Source of the DNA: Atlantibacter subterraneus
GTDB taxonomy: Bacteria > Pseudomonadota > Gammaproteobacteria > Enterobacterales > Enterobacteriaceae
Reading direction: 5' to 3' (one strand)
Assembly: GCF_027853245.1 (NCBI RefSeq)
Contig: NZ_JAPTZM010000003.1
DNA: 64,000 nucleotides
The notes beneath the pieces were generated by a model. The model was given only the letters and a program-made list of their open reading frames with translations, had not been told where the DNA came from and did not search any database. The position numbers and the translations under genes were made by a program. Position 1 is the stretch's first letter. The number at the start of each line of letters is the position of its first letter. Positions 7,229 through 15,853 of this stretch are shown one piece after another.

Positions 7229-8281
7229 ATGACTGATATTGCGCAGTTGCTTGGCAAAGATGCCGATAGCCTGTTACAGCATCGTTGTATGACCATTCCG
7301 GCAGACAATCTCTACCTGCCCGGCGCGGACTATGTCGACAGAGTGATGATTGACAATAACCGTCCGCCTGCGGTGCTGCGAAACATGCAAACCCTCTACA
7401 ACACCGGGCGGCTGGCGGGGACGGGCTATCTGTCGATTCTGCCGGTTGACCAGGGCGTAGAGCATTCGGCGGGCGCCTCGTTTGCTGCCAACCCGCTCTA
7501 TTTCGATCCGAAAAACATCGTGGAGCTGGCGATTGAAGCGGGCTGTAACTGTGTTGCCTCGACGTATGGCGTGCTGGCATCGGTGTCGCGCCGCTATGCT
7601 CACCGCATCCCGTTTTTAGTGAAACTCAACCACAACGAAACCCTGAGTTACCCGAACACCTATGACCAGACGCTATACGCCAGCGTTGAACAGGCTTTTA
7701 ATCTCGGCGCGGTTGCCGTCGGTGCGACCATCTATTTCGGCTCTGAAGAGTCGCGTCGCCAGATTGAAGAAATCTCTGCGGCATTTGAGCGCGCCCATGA
7801 ACTGGGTATGGTGACGGTGCTGTGGGCTTATCTGCGTAATTCCGGCTTTAAGAAAGACGGCGTCGATTACCACGTCAGCGCCGATCTTACCGGCCAGGCT
7901 AACCATCTGGCGGCCACCATCGGCGCGGATATCGTGAAGCAGAAAATGGCGGAAAATAACGGCGGCTATAAAGCGGTAAATTACGGTTATACCGACGAGC
8001 GCGTGTACAGCAAATTAACCAGCGATAATCCTATCGACCTGGTACGTTATCAGCTGGCGAATTGCTATATGGGCCGCGCCGGGTTAATTAACTCCGGCGG
8101 CGCGTCGGGCGGTGAAGCCGATTTAACCGATGCGGTACGTACCGCAGTGATTAATAAACGCGCCGGGGGCATGGGGCTTATTCTGGGGCGTAAAGCCTTT
8201 AAGAAATCCATGGCTGATGGTGTGAAATTAATTAATGCGGTTCAGGATGTTTATCTGGATAGCAAAGTCACCATCGCCTGA
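7229..8281 (+). CDS. fbaB: Class I fructose-bisphosphate aldolase FbaB
   Basis: 350 residues starting MTDIAQLLGKDAD, nearly identical to E. coli FbaB. This DhnA-type class I aldolase uses a Schiff-base lysine, without metal, to split fructose 1,6-bisphosphate to DHAP and glyceraldehyde 3-phosphate, mainly under gluconeogenic growth. The ATG at 7229 is preferred over an upstream in-frame start at 7148 because it follows ACGGGAG and matches the family N terminus. It stands alone, divergent from yegT, and is followed by a hairpin at 8293-8317. Confidence 0.97.
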   Translation: MTDIAQLLGKDADSLLQHRCMTIPADNLYLPGADYVDRVMIDNNRPPAVLRNMQTLYNTGRLAGTGYLSILPVDQGVEHSAGASFAANPLYFDPKNIVELAIEAGCNCVASTYGVLASVSRRYAHRIPFLVKLNHNETLSYPNTYDQTLYASVEQAFNLGAVAVGATIYFGSEESRRQIEEISAAFERAHELGMVTVLWAYLRNSGFKKDGVDYHVSADLTGQANHLAATIGADIVKQKMAENNGGYKAVNYGYTDERVYSKLTSDNPIDLVRYQLANCYMGRAGLINSGGASGGEADLTDAVRTAVINKRAGGMGLILGRKAFKKSMADGVKLINAVQDVYLDSKVTIA

Positions 8282-8292
8282 TAATGATATCG

Positions 8293-8317
8293 CCGGACGG
8301 AACTCAGCGCCGTCCGG
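8293..8317 (+). terminator. Hairpin after fbaB
   Basis: CCGGACGG and CCGTCCGG form a perfect 8-bp stem with a 9-base loop 12 bases after the fbaB stop. There is no U-run after it, so it may be a REP-like 3' stabiliser or a weak terminator rather than a classic intrinsic terminator. Confidence 0.5.
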
Positions 8318-8731
8318 TCACGGCATGCTACCTCTGAAATAGCGCTCGTGCATTCTTAACTGCGCCATATAAGAAAAATAATTTTCACTCCTTCCCGCAT
8401 ACTTCTGTCTGCTATTAATGTTTTAATTTATTTAAAAACATAAACTTATCTTCATTAAGCGGTGGCGATAAGAGCGTTTTCCTTAATTAAGCCCTTCCGT
8501 ATATAGCCTTAATAAAATAAAGGTTTAAATTGCTAAGAAAATTCCTATCATAAAAAACGGCACCAGGGAAAATATATCCAACATCATGACCTCTCAGGGT
8601 TTCTGGTTACCTTAACGGGCATAACGTTAATGAGATCTACAGATATCGCCACGCTTATTTTGGGCATGGCGCAGGACGGTGCTTTTTATAAAAACAGATG
8701 CGCTGAGTCGCTAATTAAATAAGGATTACCA
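8318..8731. other. AT-rich leader region of the fimbrial operon, no gene recognised
   Basis: About 410 bases, clearly AT-richer than both flanks, between fbaB and the first fimbrial gene. It must hold the fimbrial promoter, but no -10/-35 pair stands out among several TATA-like strings. I saw no invertible element: no paired short inverted repeats flanking a promoter and no adjacent FimB/FimE-like recombinase gene. A 30-codon frame at 8630-8722 has no ribosome site. Confidence 0.4.
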
Positions 8732-9286
8732 ATGAAAAAGATCGGTCTGATTAAAAAAGGGTTCGCGTTAAGCGGCGCGATGAGTTTATTCGTGGCGTGT
8801 TCTGCGATGGCGGATTCCGCCAACACCATTACTTTTCGTGGCGAAGTGACGGAGCAAACCTGTTCCGTCACCGTTAACGGTTCGGCAGCGCGTCCGGTGG
8901 TATTACTGCCGACGGTAAATAAAAACGAGCTGGCGAATTTAGCGGATACCGCCGGGCTCACCACCTTCACTATGGGCGTAAGCGGCTGTGCCACCGGCAG
9001 TGCGGATATGCAGCTTAACACGCTGTTTATCGGCACCAATGTGACCACCAGCGGCAACCTGGCCAACTCGGGCGATGCGCAAAACGTTGAACTGCAACTG
9101 CTGACCGACAGCACCGGCACCACGGCGATCGATCTGCGCACCCTGCAAGCCGTTGACGGCATTGTGTTACGTGCAGGCGAGACGGCGGGCGAGCACGATT
9201 TCGCGGTTCAGTACTTCACGCCAACCGGCAGCGCAACGGCGGGTACCGTGGTGGGTGCCGTGCAGTACGCGATTTCCTACCTTTAA
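8732..9286 (+). CDS. Fimbrial pilin subunit
   Basis: 184 residues. A signal peptide (residues 1-27, ending AMA) precedes a type-1-pilin-like domain with two cysteines spaced for the usual disulphide (EQTCSV and VSGCAT) and a C-terminal strand ending in the penultimate-Tyr motif AVQYAISYL used for donor-strand exchange. The start follows AAGGA. It is the only stand-alone pilin in the operon, so it should form the shaft. It is exported by Sec, folded by the chaperone encoded next and assembled by the usher. Sequence similarity to any named fimbria could not be assigned. Confidence 0.88.
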   Translation: MKKIGLIKKGFALSGAMSLFVACSAMADSANTITFRGEVTEQTCSVTVNGSAARPVVLLPTVNKNELANLADTAGLTTFTMGVSGCATGSADMQLNTLFIGTNVTTSGNLANSGDAQNVELQLLTDSTGTTAIDLRTLQAVDGIVLRAGETAGEHDFAVQYFTPTGSATAGTVVGAVQYAISYL

Positions 9287-9307
9287 GGCGTAACACGGGA
9301 GCAGGTG

Positions 9308-10030
9308 ATGATTCCAGGGAGAAGTCTGTTGTTGTGGGGGCTGTTGCTCACCAGTCTTACCAGTGTTGCCAGCGTAGTGATGACCGGAAACCGGGTAATT
9401 TATCCGGCCTCATCCCGCGAAGTGAGCGTCCAGTTAACCAACAAAGACGCCTTTCCCAATGTGATTCAGGCGTGGGTGGATCAAGGCGATGAAGCCTCCA
9501 CGCCGCAGACGGCGCGCGCGCCCTTTATGCTGACGCCGCCGATGTTTCGCCTTGCTCCCCACAGCGGCCATACGCTGCGGCTGCGCTATACCGGCGCAGC
9601 TGCCCCGACCGACCGCGAATCGCTCTACTGGCTGAATATTCTGCAGATCCCGCCCAGCGATCCGAATCAGGCTAAAAATCAGCTGCTGGTGGTGCTGAAA
9701 ACCCGCGTCAAGGTGCTATACCGGCCAGCGAATCTCAAGGGCAATCCGGCAAAAATGGAAGACACTACCCGCATCTGGCTGGAAAACCAGGGTCAGAAGC
9801 GCGTACTGCATCTTCATAACGACAGCGGCTACTATCTGGCGCTTTCCAGCCTGAATCTGGCCGGGCCGGGTAGCAAAGCGCAGATTGCGTCACGCACCGT
9901 GGCACCCTTTGAGACCCTGCGGGTTCCGGTGACGCTCAACCGCATTGAGCCGGGTGCGACCATGACCTGGATTAACGATCAGGGATCGGTGGTGACCCGC
10001 CCGGTGGCTAGCGCCCGTCAGGCCGATTAA
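9308..10030 (+). CDS. Periplasmic fimbrial chaperone (PapD family), first copy
   Basis: 240 residues with a signal peptide and two immunoglobulin-like domains. The conserved subunit-binding Arg (GNRVIYP) and Lys (RVKVLYRP) are both present, and the short F1-G1 region puts it in the FGS class, which builds rigid pili. The ATG at 9308 follows GGGAG with 6 bases between; a GTG at 9305 is possible. It lies 21 bases after the pilin gene and 2 bases before the usher. Confidence 0.9.
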   Translation: MIPGRSLLLWGLLLTSLTSVASVVMTGNRVIYPASSREVSVQLTNKDAFPNVIQAWVDQGDEASTPQTARAPFMLTPPMFRLAPHSGHTLRLRYTGAAAPTDRESLYWLNILQIPPSDPNQAKNQLLVVLKTRVKVLYRPANLKGNPAKMEDTTRIWLENQGQKRVLHLHNDSGYYLALSSLNLAGPGSKAQIASRTVAPFETLRVPVTLNRIEPGATMTWINDQGSVVTRPVASARQAD

Positions 10031-10032
10031 TC

Positions 10033-12546
10033 ATGAAGCCGGCAAAAATCGCCGCCTGCGTATTATTGGGCATGATTAACGCTCATCAGGCCAAAGCCGC
10101 CGCGCAGGGAGAGGCGTTTACATTTGACCCTTCGCTATTTTTAGGCAGCGGCTTCGGTGAAGGCATTGAGCGCTTTAATCAGGAAAACGCGGTAGTCGCG
10201 GGGCGCTACAGCGTGGATATCTGGCTGAATAATCAGTTTGTCCAGCAGGATGAGATCCCGTTTCGCGCATTACCCTCGGGTGAGGTGGTGCCCTGCCTGA
10301 GCGCGGCATTCTGGCAAAACCAGGGGGTGAGCCTTAAGCCTGAAACCGATGCGCAATGCCTTTATCCGCAGGCGGTAGTGGAAGGCGCGCGTTGGGAACT
10401 GGCTACCGCCGAGCTGAAATTATCGTTATACGTGCCTCAGGCGGCGCTGCGTAAAGGGCCAGCGGATGCGGTTCCCGCTTCCCAGTGGAATGCCGGGGAA
10501 AGCGTGCTGTTCACCAACTACAACGCCAACTTCTACAGCAGCAGCGGTAACGGCAGCCGCAGCGACTATGGCTGGCTGGGCCTCAATTCCGGGATCAACC
10601 TGGGCTTATGGCAGTTCCGCCAGCAGTCATCCGCCAGCATCAGCCGCTTTAACGATCGGCAAACCCAGAAGTGGGACAACCTGCAAACCTGGGTGCAGCG
10701 CCCGATTGCCGCGCTCGGCAGCACCTTAACCCTGGGGGAAAGCTATACCGCCGGGAATTTGCTCGGCAGCGTGGCGTTTACCGGCGTCAAGCTCCAGACC
10801 GACGAGCGGATGCAGCCGCAGTCGCGGCGCGGCTATGCGCCGGAAATTCGCGGCACCGCAACCAGCCCGGCGCGCGTAGTGGTAAGCCAGAATGGCCGCA
10901 AGATCTATGAAACCAGCGTACCTGAAGGCCCCTTCCTGATTGATAACCTGGCGAACAGCGCCTGGGAAGGCGATTTGCAGGTGGATGTCATCGAGGCTCA
11001 GGGCAAGCGTAGCCAGTTCACCGTCCCGTTTGCCTCGGTACCGCTCTCGATGCGCCCCGGCACGTGGCGCTACAGCAGCGTGCTGGGCGCGGCGCGGGAC
11101 TATCCGCAGGTGAATAATCGTTTTGCGGACTTCACGCTGGAGCACGGCTGGTCAAATACCCTGACGCTGAACAGCGCCGCCCGGGTGGGTGAAAAGTATC
11201 AGGCGCTGGTGGCGGGCGGCGTGGTGGCGACCCGTTTTGGCGCGTTTGGCAGCGACGTTACCGCATCCCGCGCCAGTATTGCCGGTCAAACTGAACAGGG
11301 CTGGCGCTGGCAAACTAACTGGAGCCGCACCTTTGCGCCAACCGGCACCCATGTGGCGCTGGCGGGTTACCGCTATTCCACCGCGGGCTACCGCGATTTC
11401 AGCGATGTGCTGGCGCAACGCCGCTGGCAGCATGACGCCAGCTGGCGCTCCGATACCTTAAACCAGCGTAATCAGTTTACCGCCACGCTCAACCAGTCGC
11501 TGGGCGAACTCGGTAATCTGTGGTTTTCCGGCTCGACGATGGATTATTACGACAACCGGGGCCGTTCCACCCAGTTGCAGATGGGCTATTCCACGCAAAT
11601 TGGCCGGGCGAATCTCAATTTTACCGTCAGCCGTCAGCAATCCTGGTGGATGATGCGCAGCGGCGACACCCGTACGCGGCAGCGTGACGGGCAGAAAGAA
11701 AACCTGTTTACCCTGACGTTGTCCCTGCCGTTGAGCATGGGCCAGCGCGACCATTACGCCTCCTGGTCCGCCAGCCGTGGGCAACAGGCCGGGGCGGCCA
11801 GCCAGCTGTCATTAACCGGCCCGCTGGATAAGCAAGAGACGCTCAGCTATGCCGTTTCAGCAGGCTGGCAGCAGGGTAAAGACGGCAACGCCGCCCAGAA
11901 TAACTGGAGCGCGACGCTACAAAAGATGAGTAATTTCGGCACCCTGAACGGCAGCTATGCCCGGGCCTCGAATTATCAACAGTGGTCCGGCGGGGTGCGC
12001 GGCGCGGTGGTGCTGCACGGCGGCGGGCTGACGGCCGGGCCGTGGCTTGGCGAAACTTTTGCGCTGATCGAGGCCGATGGCGCGCAGGGCGCTCGCGTCT
12101 CCAGCACCCAAAATGCGGTGGTGGATGGCAATGGCTATGCGCTGGTGCCGTCCCTGACGCCCTATCGCTACAACACCATCAGACTCGATAGCCAGGCGCT
12201 GGATAACCAGACCGAATTGCAGGAGAGCCAGCAGCGCATCGCGCCCTGGGCCGGTGCCGCGGTGAAGTTGAAATTCGCCACGTTGCAGGGCCATGCGCTG
12301 CTGATATCCCTGAAACCGCAAAGCGCGCAGGGCATTACGTTAGGCGCGGAAGTAAAAGACAGCCAGGGTGCAATCGTCGGCATGGTCGGGCAAGGGCTAC
12401 AGGCCTATGCCCGGGTCACGCAACCGCAGGGGCGCATTAGCATCGAGCGTGACGGCGGCCAACCCTGTCTGGTGACATATCGCCTGGTGCCCGCGCAAAT
12501 CAACCAGCCGCTGATCCCGCTAACCGGAGCCTGTGAATCGCCATGA
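10033..12546 (+). CDS. Outer-membrane fimbrial usher
   Basis: 837 residues, typical for PapC/FimD ushers. After a signal peptide (ending AKA) comes the N-terminal chaperone-binding domain (FDPSLFLGSGFGEGIERF), then the beta-barrel with plug, the GYAPEIRGTA motif near residue 270, and two C-terminal Ig-like domains with the closing cysteine pair (GGQPCLVTYRL, LTGACESP). It forms the secretion pore through which chaperone-bound subunits are polymerised. Its stop overlaps the adhesin start by 4 bases. Confidence 0.95.
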   Translation: MKPAKIAACVLLGMINAHQAKAAAQGEAFTFDPSLFLGSGFGEGIERFNQENAVVAGRYSVDIWLNNQFVQQDEIPFRALPSGEVVPCLSAAFWQNQGVSLKPETDAQCLYPQAVVEGARWELATAELKLSLYVPQAALRKGPADAVPASQWNAGESVLFTNYNANFYSSSGNGSRSDYGWLGLNSGINLGLWQFRQQSSASISRFNDRQTQKWDNLQTWVQRPIAALGSTLTLGESYTAGNLLGSVAFTGVKLQTDERMQPQSRRGYAPEIRGTATSPARVVVSQNGRKIYETSVPEGPFLIDNLANSAWEGDLQVDVIEAQGKRSQFTVPFASVPLSMRPGTWRYSSVLGAARDYPQVNNRFADFTLEHGWSNTLTLNSAARVGEKYQALVAGGVVATRFGAFGSDVTASRASIAGQTEQGWRWQTNWSRTFAPTGTHVALAGYRYSTAGYRDFSDVLAQRRWQHDASWRSDTLNQRNQFTATLNQSLGELGNLWFSGSTMDYYDNRGRSTQLQMGYSTQIGRANLNFTVSRQQSWWMMRSGDTRTRQRDGQKENLFTLTLSLPLSMGQRDHYASWSASRGQQAGAASQLSLTGPLDKQETLSYAVSAGWQQGKDGNAAQNNWSATLQKMSNFGTLNGSYARASNYQQWSGGVRGAVVLHGGGLTAGPWLGETFALIEADGAQGARVSSTQNAVVDGNGYALVPSLTPYRYNTIRLDSQALDNQTELQESQQRIAPWAGAAVKLKFATLQGHALLISLKPQSAQGITLGAEVKDSQGAIVGMVGQGLQAYARVTQPQGRISIERDGGQPCLVTYRLVPAQINQPLIPLTGACESP

Positions 12547-13889
12547 AAACATTGATTATCGCTACGCTACTGATGGCGGCATCAGGAGCCGCGACGGGTG
12601 CCTGCGAATACATTATTTACCCTTACAGCGCCAGTGCGTCCGGCGCGATTGGCACCCACCGGCTGAGCAGCCCCAGCGACGGCATCGGCAGCGACTGGCG
12701 CGGCACGGCGGCTAACGATGCGCAGAATGGACTGCTGCCTGGGCTGTCGAAATCCATCGATATCTCAAGTAACCATACGTTCCAGCCGCCCGGCACGATT
12801 TTGTCGTCGGCTGGCGGCATTCCCTATACGGTGTTTGCCCATCGGGGCGGTTACGATCCGGAGCAGGTGTTTTTCCGTTGTACCCCGGATACCGCCGGGC
12901 AGCTGTTCGAGGCCTGGTCCACTAACGGTGATGACACTTACGGCGGAATGTATGAAACCACCGATGTGCCCAACGCCTATCTGACGCTGGCGAAAAACGT
13001 GGCGTTGCGCCTGACGCATGAAGAGACTGGCTTGCCGTTTCGCAGCGAGTGGCAGCAGCGGCCCATGACTAATCTGGATACCGATGCTAACGGCAACTTC
13101 CTGATTAAAGCTAAAAACTTTTCACCGATCCGTGCGGAGTTGATTAAAACCGCCGATGAACGTTATTACGCCAACGCCGCTGCCAGCTTTAATTACAATG
13201 CCGTGGTGACGCCCACGGGCTATCAGGTATTCCGTGGGCCTGGCACCCTGAGCTGGAGCATTAAAATTGGCGAGAAACACCTCGGCGGCAACTGGTCTGG
13301 CTGGCCTAATGACTGGCCGGGCATCGTATCGCTGTACAGCAACGGCATCGTGGTGCGGCGTTCAGCGATCTGCCAGATCCAGGATTTTACGCCGCTGGTG
13401 CTGTTTACCAAAATCACCGTGGCGGAACTCCGTTCCGGCGGTTCGCGTAGCGCCAACTTCCAGATAAATTTCGCCTGCGAATCAGCGGTGGTCTCCGGCG
13501 TGGCGACCAATAAAAACAACGTTGCGCTGGGCTTCCTTGCGCCAGCCAGCAGCGTGGCGGCTGCCCGGCAGTTCAACCTGGTCAGCGGCAGCGCGGTGAG
13601 CTGGCTGCTGGATGAAAATTACGGTAAAGCCGGTCGCGCGAAAGGGATTGGCGTGCGAATTTATCGCAACGGCAGCGCGATGAATTTGCTTACCAGCGAT
13701 ACATCAGGCAGCGGCAGCGCAGCCGGCTGGACGCCGGTTTTTGCCGGCGCGCAGTCCCTGGTCAGTAGCCAGAACGGGGTCAATTATTATCAGGAAACCT
13801 TCGAGGCGCGGCTGGCGAGTTTTGGTGCCGATACCCTGAGTGCGGGAGCCTATCAATCACATGCTCAAATCCTGTTACGTCTTCAGTAG
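12543..13889 (+). CDS. Two-domain fimbrial tip adhesin
   Basis: 448 residues, much longer than a pilin. The signal peptide ends at TGA and the mature protein begins with a cysteine (CEYIIYP). The N-terminal half (about 23-265) matches no lectin fold that I recognise; the C-terminal part (about 275-448) has pilin-like features, with cysteines CQIQ and FACES and a final strand AQILLRL. This layout is that of a tip adhesin with a receptor-binding domain and a pilin domain. The receptor is unknown. It is embedded between usher and second chaperone with overlaps on both sides, so it is co-expressed. Confidence 0.82.
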   Translation: MKTLIIATLLMAASGAATGACEYIIYPYSASASGAIGTHRLSSPSDGIGSDWRGTAANDAQNGLLPGLSKSIDISSNHTFQPPGTILSSAGGIPYTVFAHRGGYDPEQVFFRCTPDTAGQLFEAWSTNGDDTYGGMYETTDVPNAYLTLAKNVALRLTHEETGLPFRSEWQQRPMTNLDTDANGNFLIKAKNFSPIRAELIKTADERYYANAAASFNYNAVVTPTGYQVFRGPGTLSWSIKIGEKHLGGNWSGWPNDWPGIVSLYSNGIVVRRSAICQIQDFTPLVLFTKITVAELRSGGSRSANFQINFACESAVVSGVATNKNNVALGFLAPASSVAAARQFNLVSGSAVSWLLDENYGKAGRAKGIGVRIYRNGSAMNLLTSDTSGSGSAAGWTPVFAGAQSLVSSQNGVNYYQETFEARLASFGADTLSAGAYQSHAQILLRLQ

Positions 13890-14565
13890 CCTGCTGGCGC
13901 TGTGGCTGTTGGTTAGCGCAGCCGGACACGGCGCGGTCAACGTTAATGCGTCGCGGGTGATTTTCAATCAGGGCGCAACCCAGGCGGCGGTGTCGTTGAT
14001 CAACGACGGCGATTATCCGGTGGTGGTGCAGGCCTGGGTGGACAATGGCGATCCGCGCAATACGCCGGACAGCGCCAGTGCGCCGTTTGTGGTGTTGCCG
14101 CCGGTATTCCGGTTAAACAGCGCTGAAAGCAAACTGTTGCGGATACTGACCCACGGCGCGGGGTTGCCCGGCGATCGGGAATCGCTATTCTGGCTCAATA
14201 TTTATCAGATCCCCCCGGAAAGCCGTGCCGAACCCGCAGGTGAAAAATTGCGCCTGGCGCTGCGTACTCAGTTAAAAGTGATGTGGCGACCCAAAGGCGT
14301 GGGGCCGCTTGAACGAAAAACAGTCGAAAAAATCACATTTATCCGGCAAGCTGGTTCCATAATCGCCATAAATGATTCGCCATGGAATATTTCTCTTATT
14401 GATGTTCGATATTCAAAATATTCGTTACGAGCAGGGGTGATTCCCGCCTTCTCGCAAACCGTGTTAGTACCAGCCATGTCTCCAGAGCCGTCGCAAAATA
14501 AGATAAACTTCTCGGTAATTAACGATGACGGCAATACGTGGGAATTTACGGCCAGCGTAAAGTAA
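13861..14565 (+). CDS. Periplasmic fimbrial chaperone (PapD family), second copy
   Basis: 234 residues with a signal peptide, the conserved Arg (ASRVIF) and Lys (QLKVMWRP), and an FGS-type arrangement. The ATG at 13861 lies inside the adhesin gene (29-base overlap); an upstream GTG at 13840 is less likely because it would put extra polar residues before the signal peptide. The last third of the gene, from about 14320, is visibly AT-richer than the first two thirds. A chaperone placed directly after the adhesin gene probably serves the adhesin, with the first serving the shaft pilin; this is inference. Confidence 0.88.
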   Translation: MLKSCYVFSSLLALWLLVSAAGHGAVNVNASRVIFNQGATQAAVSLINDGDYPVVVQAWVDNGDPRNTPDSASAPFVVLPPVFRLNSAESKLLRILTHGAGLPGDRESLFWLNIYQIPPESRAEPAGEKLRLALRTQLKVMWRPKGVGPLERKTVEKITFIRQAGSIIAINDSPWNISLIDVRYSKYSLRAGVIPAFSQTVLVPAMSPEPSQNKINFSVINDDGNTWEFTASVK

Positions 14566-14574
14566 TGCCCGCGT

Positions 14575-14584
14575 ATGACGTCAT
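14575..14584. repeat. 10-base palindrome ATGACGTCAT before the MarT-like gene
   Basis: A perfect palindrome lies 36 bases upstream of the regulator start. It could be an operator for the regulator itself. Being only 10 bases long it may also be chance. Confidence 0.25.
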
Positions 14585-14619
14585 GGTTATAGATTTTGAT
14601 TTGCTAATCAGGGATTAAG

Positions 14620-15393
14620 ATGACACAGGTCTATTTACTGAATGGAACCGTGGCCTTCTGGCCACAAAAACATAAACTCGTCTCACTGGCAGAAGAGGGG
14701 AAAACGCTTGCCCTCAGTAATCCCGCCAGCCGCTGTCTGGATTTACTTATTCGCCATCATGGCGAAGTCATATTACGCGACACTTTTTTTCAACAGGTGT
14801 GGATTAATAATGGCGCGCAGGTCACCAACAATACTTTCTACCAAAATATCTCGTTGTTACGCCGGGCTTTTAAAGAATTTGGCCTAAATGAGGAATGGAT
14901 TGTCACGGTGCCAAAGGTCGGTATTAAACTCGAAGCGCAACTGCCCATTGATATTCGCGACGTTGAGGATGAGCCGGTGTCGCCGGTGGTGGAACCGGCG
15001 CAAGTTCCCCCTGTCGCCGCCGCCATGAATAAGCCTCCCGGGATATGGCGCAAGGCTGCCGCTGCGCTGGTGGCGCTGAGCGTGTGCGCCGCTGCGGGGT
15101 TTTTTACCTGGCACAGCGATATTGATAACCGCCTACAGCATTTCGTGTTGTTAGAGAATCTGAACGGTTGCCAGTTTTTTGTTAATCCCGATGCGGTCGA
15201 TTTTAAAAAGCATCAGGACTTTGCGCAGCGATTTACCGAAGATTGCCGCACCCGCCCCTGGGTCTATTTATCCGCCTATAAAAACTTTTCGCGCCTTTCG
15301 GCATTAAGCTGCCGCGAGGCATTTCAGGTATGGGGAAAAAACCAGTGCGTGACGCGCTATATATTTTTGGGTGTTAACAATGACAATACGTAA
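14620..15393 (+). CDS. Membrane-anchored ToxR/CadC-type transcriptional regulator, MarT-like
   Basis: 257 residues. The N-terminal 110 residues form an OmpR-type winged helix (ending IVTVPKVGIKLEA), followed by an acidic/proline linker, one transmembrane helix (about 147-165, AAAALVALSVCAAAGFFTW) and a periplasmic domain with cysteines. This is the ToxR/CadC/MarT plan: DNA binding in the cytoplasm, sensing in the periplasm. It follows the fimbrial genes by 54 bases with its own AGGGA ribosome site, and its 3' end overlaps a FidL-like gene by 14 bases. In Salmonella the marT-fidL pair on SPI-3 activates the adhesin gene misL, so control of the adjacent fimbriae is the obvious hypothesis. Confidence 0.85.
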   Translation: MTQVYLLNGTVAFWPQKHKLVSLAEEGKTLALSNPASRCLDLLIRHHGEVILRDTFFQQVWINNGAQVTNNTFYQNISLLRRAFKEFGLNEEWIVTVPKVGIKLEAQLPIDIRDVEDEPVSPVVEPAQVPPVAAAMNKPPGIWRKAAAALVALSVCAAAGFFTWHSDIDNRLQHFVLLENLNGCQFFVNPDAVDFKKHQDFAQRFTEDCRTRPWVYLSAYKNFSRLSALSCREAFQVWGKNQCVTRYIFLGVNNDNT

Positions 15394-15853
15394 AATTTTT
15401 ATTTATCTTCTGGCGTTATTTTTACTGGCGGGAATCACGGCGGGCACGGTATATGGCTGGCAATACTGGCAGCGCGCGCATTTTAATTGTACTGGTGAAA
15501 CGTTTATCGAGCGGCCGCCCATGAAGGCGAATATGGTGGTGAAGTATATATTTAACGGCGACAACGGCGTGGCGGTATTGCGAGGGGAGATCCAGCCGGA
15601 AAACGCCGAGCCGATAGCGGTCAATCACAATGTATTTTTTACTTTTACCCGTAAAGGAAACGATTATTTCCTGATCTCAAAGGAAGTGGTCTCGTCGACC
15701 GGGGGAATGACCGATACACCGTTGCTGCTCGCGACGCTGCCACAGTTCTATCTGCGTGCCAACGTCACGTTTTATCTGAATATCAATAAGGTCAGCCATG
15801 ACGGCTGGATGTTCTATACCAGCCGTACGCCTTCGCTGTACTGCCGGGGTTAG
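15380..15853 (+). CDS. FidL-like inner-membrane protein
   Basis: 157 residues from the ATG at 15380 (a GTG at 15371 is also in frame). One N-terminal transmembrane helix (IFIYLLALFLLAGITAGTVY) is followed by a periplasmic domain of about 125 residues with two cysteines (HFNCTGE and the C-terminal LYCRG). Size, layout and position directly behind a MarT-like regulator resemble Salmonella FidL. Its biochemical role is not known in the family; by analogy with the ToxR/ToxS and similar pairs it may protect or tune the periplasmic domain of the regulator. It is tail-to-tail with yegS, overlapping by 4 bases. Confidence 0.75.
   Translation: MTIRKIFIYLLALFLLAGITAGTVYGWQYWQRAHFNCTGETFIERPPMKANMVVKYIFNGDNGVAVLRGEIQPENAEPIAVNHNVFFTFTRKGNDYFLISKEVVSSTGGMTDTPLLLATLPQFYLRANVTFYLNINKVSHDGWMFYTSRTPSLYCRG

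Noticed and set aside
8630..8722. 30-codon frame starting MRSTDIATLILG just before the fimbrial pilin gene
   Set aside because: No ribosome-binding site and no recognisable family; length is within chance expectation for this stretch.
8318..8731. Possible phase-variable invertible promoter as in fim
   Set aside because: No flanking short inverted repeats of the fimS type and no FimB/FimE-like recombinase gene in the window.
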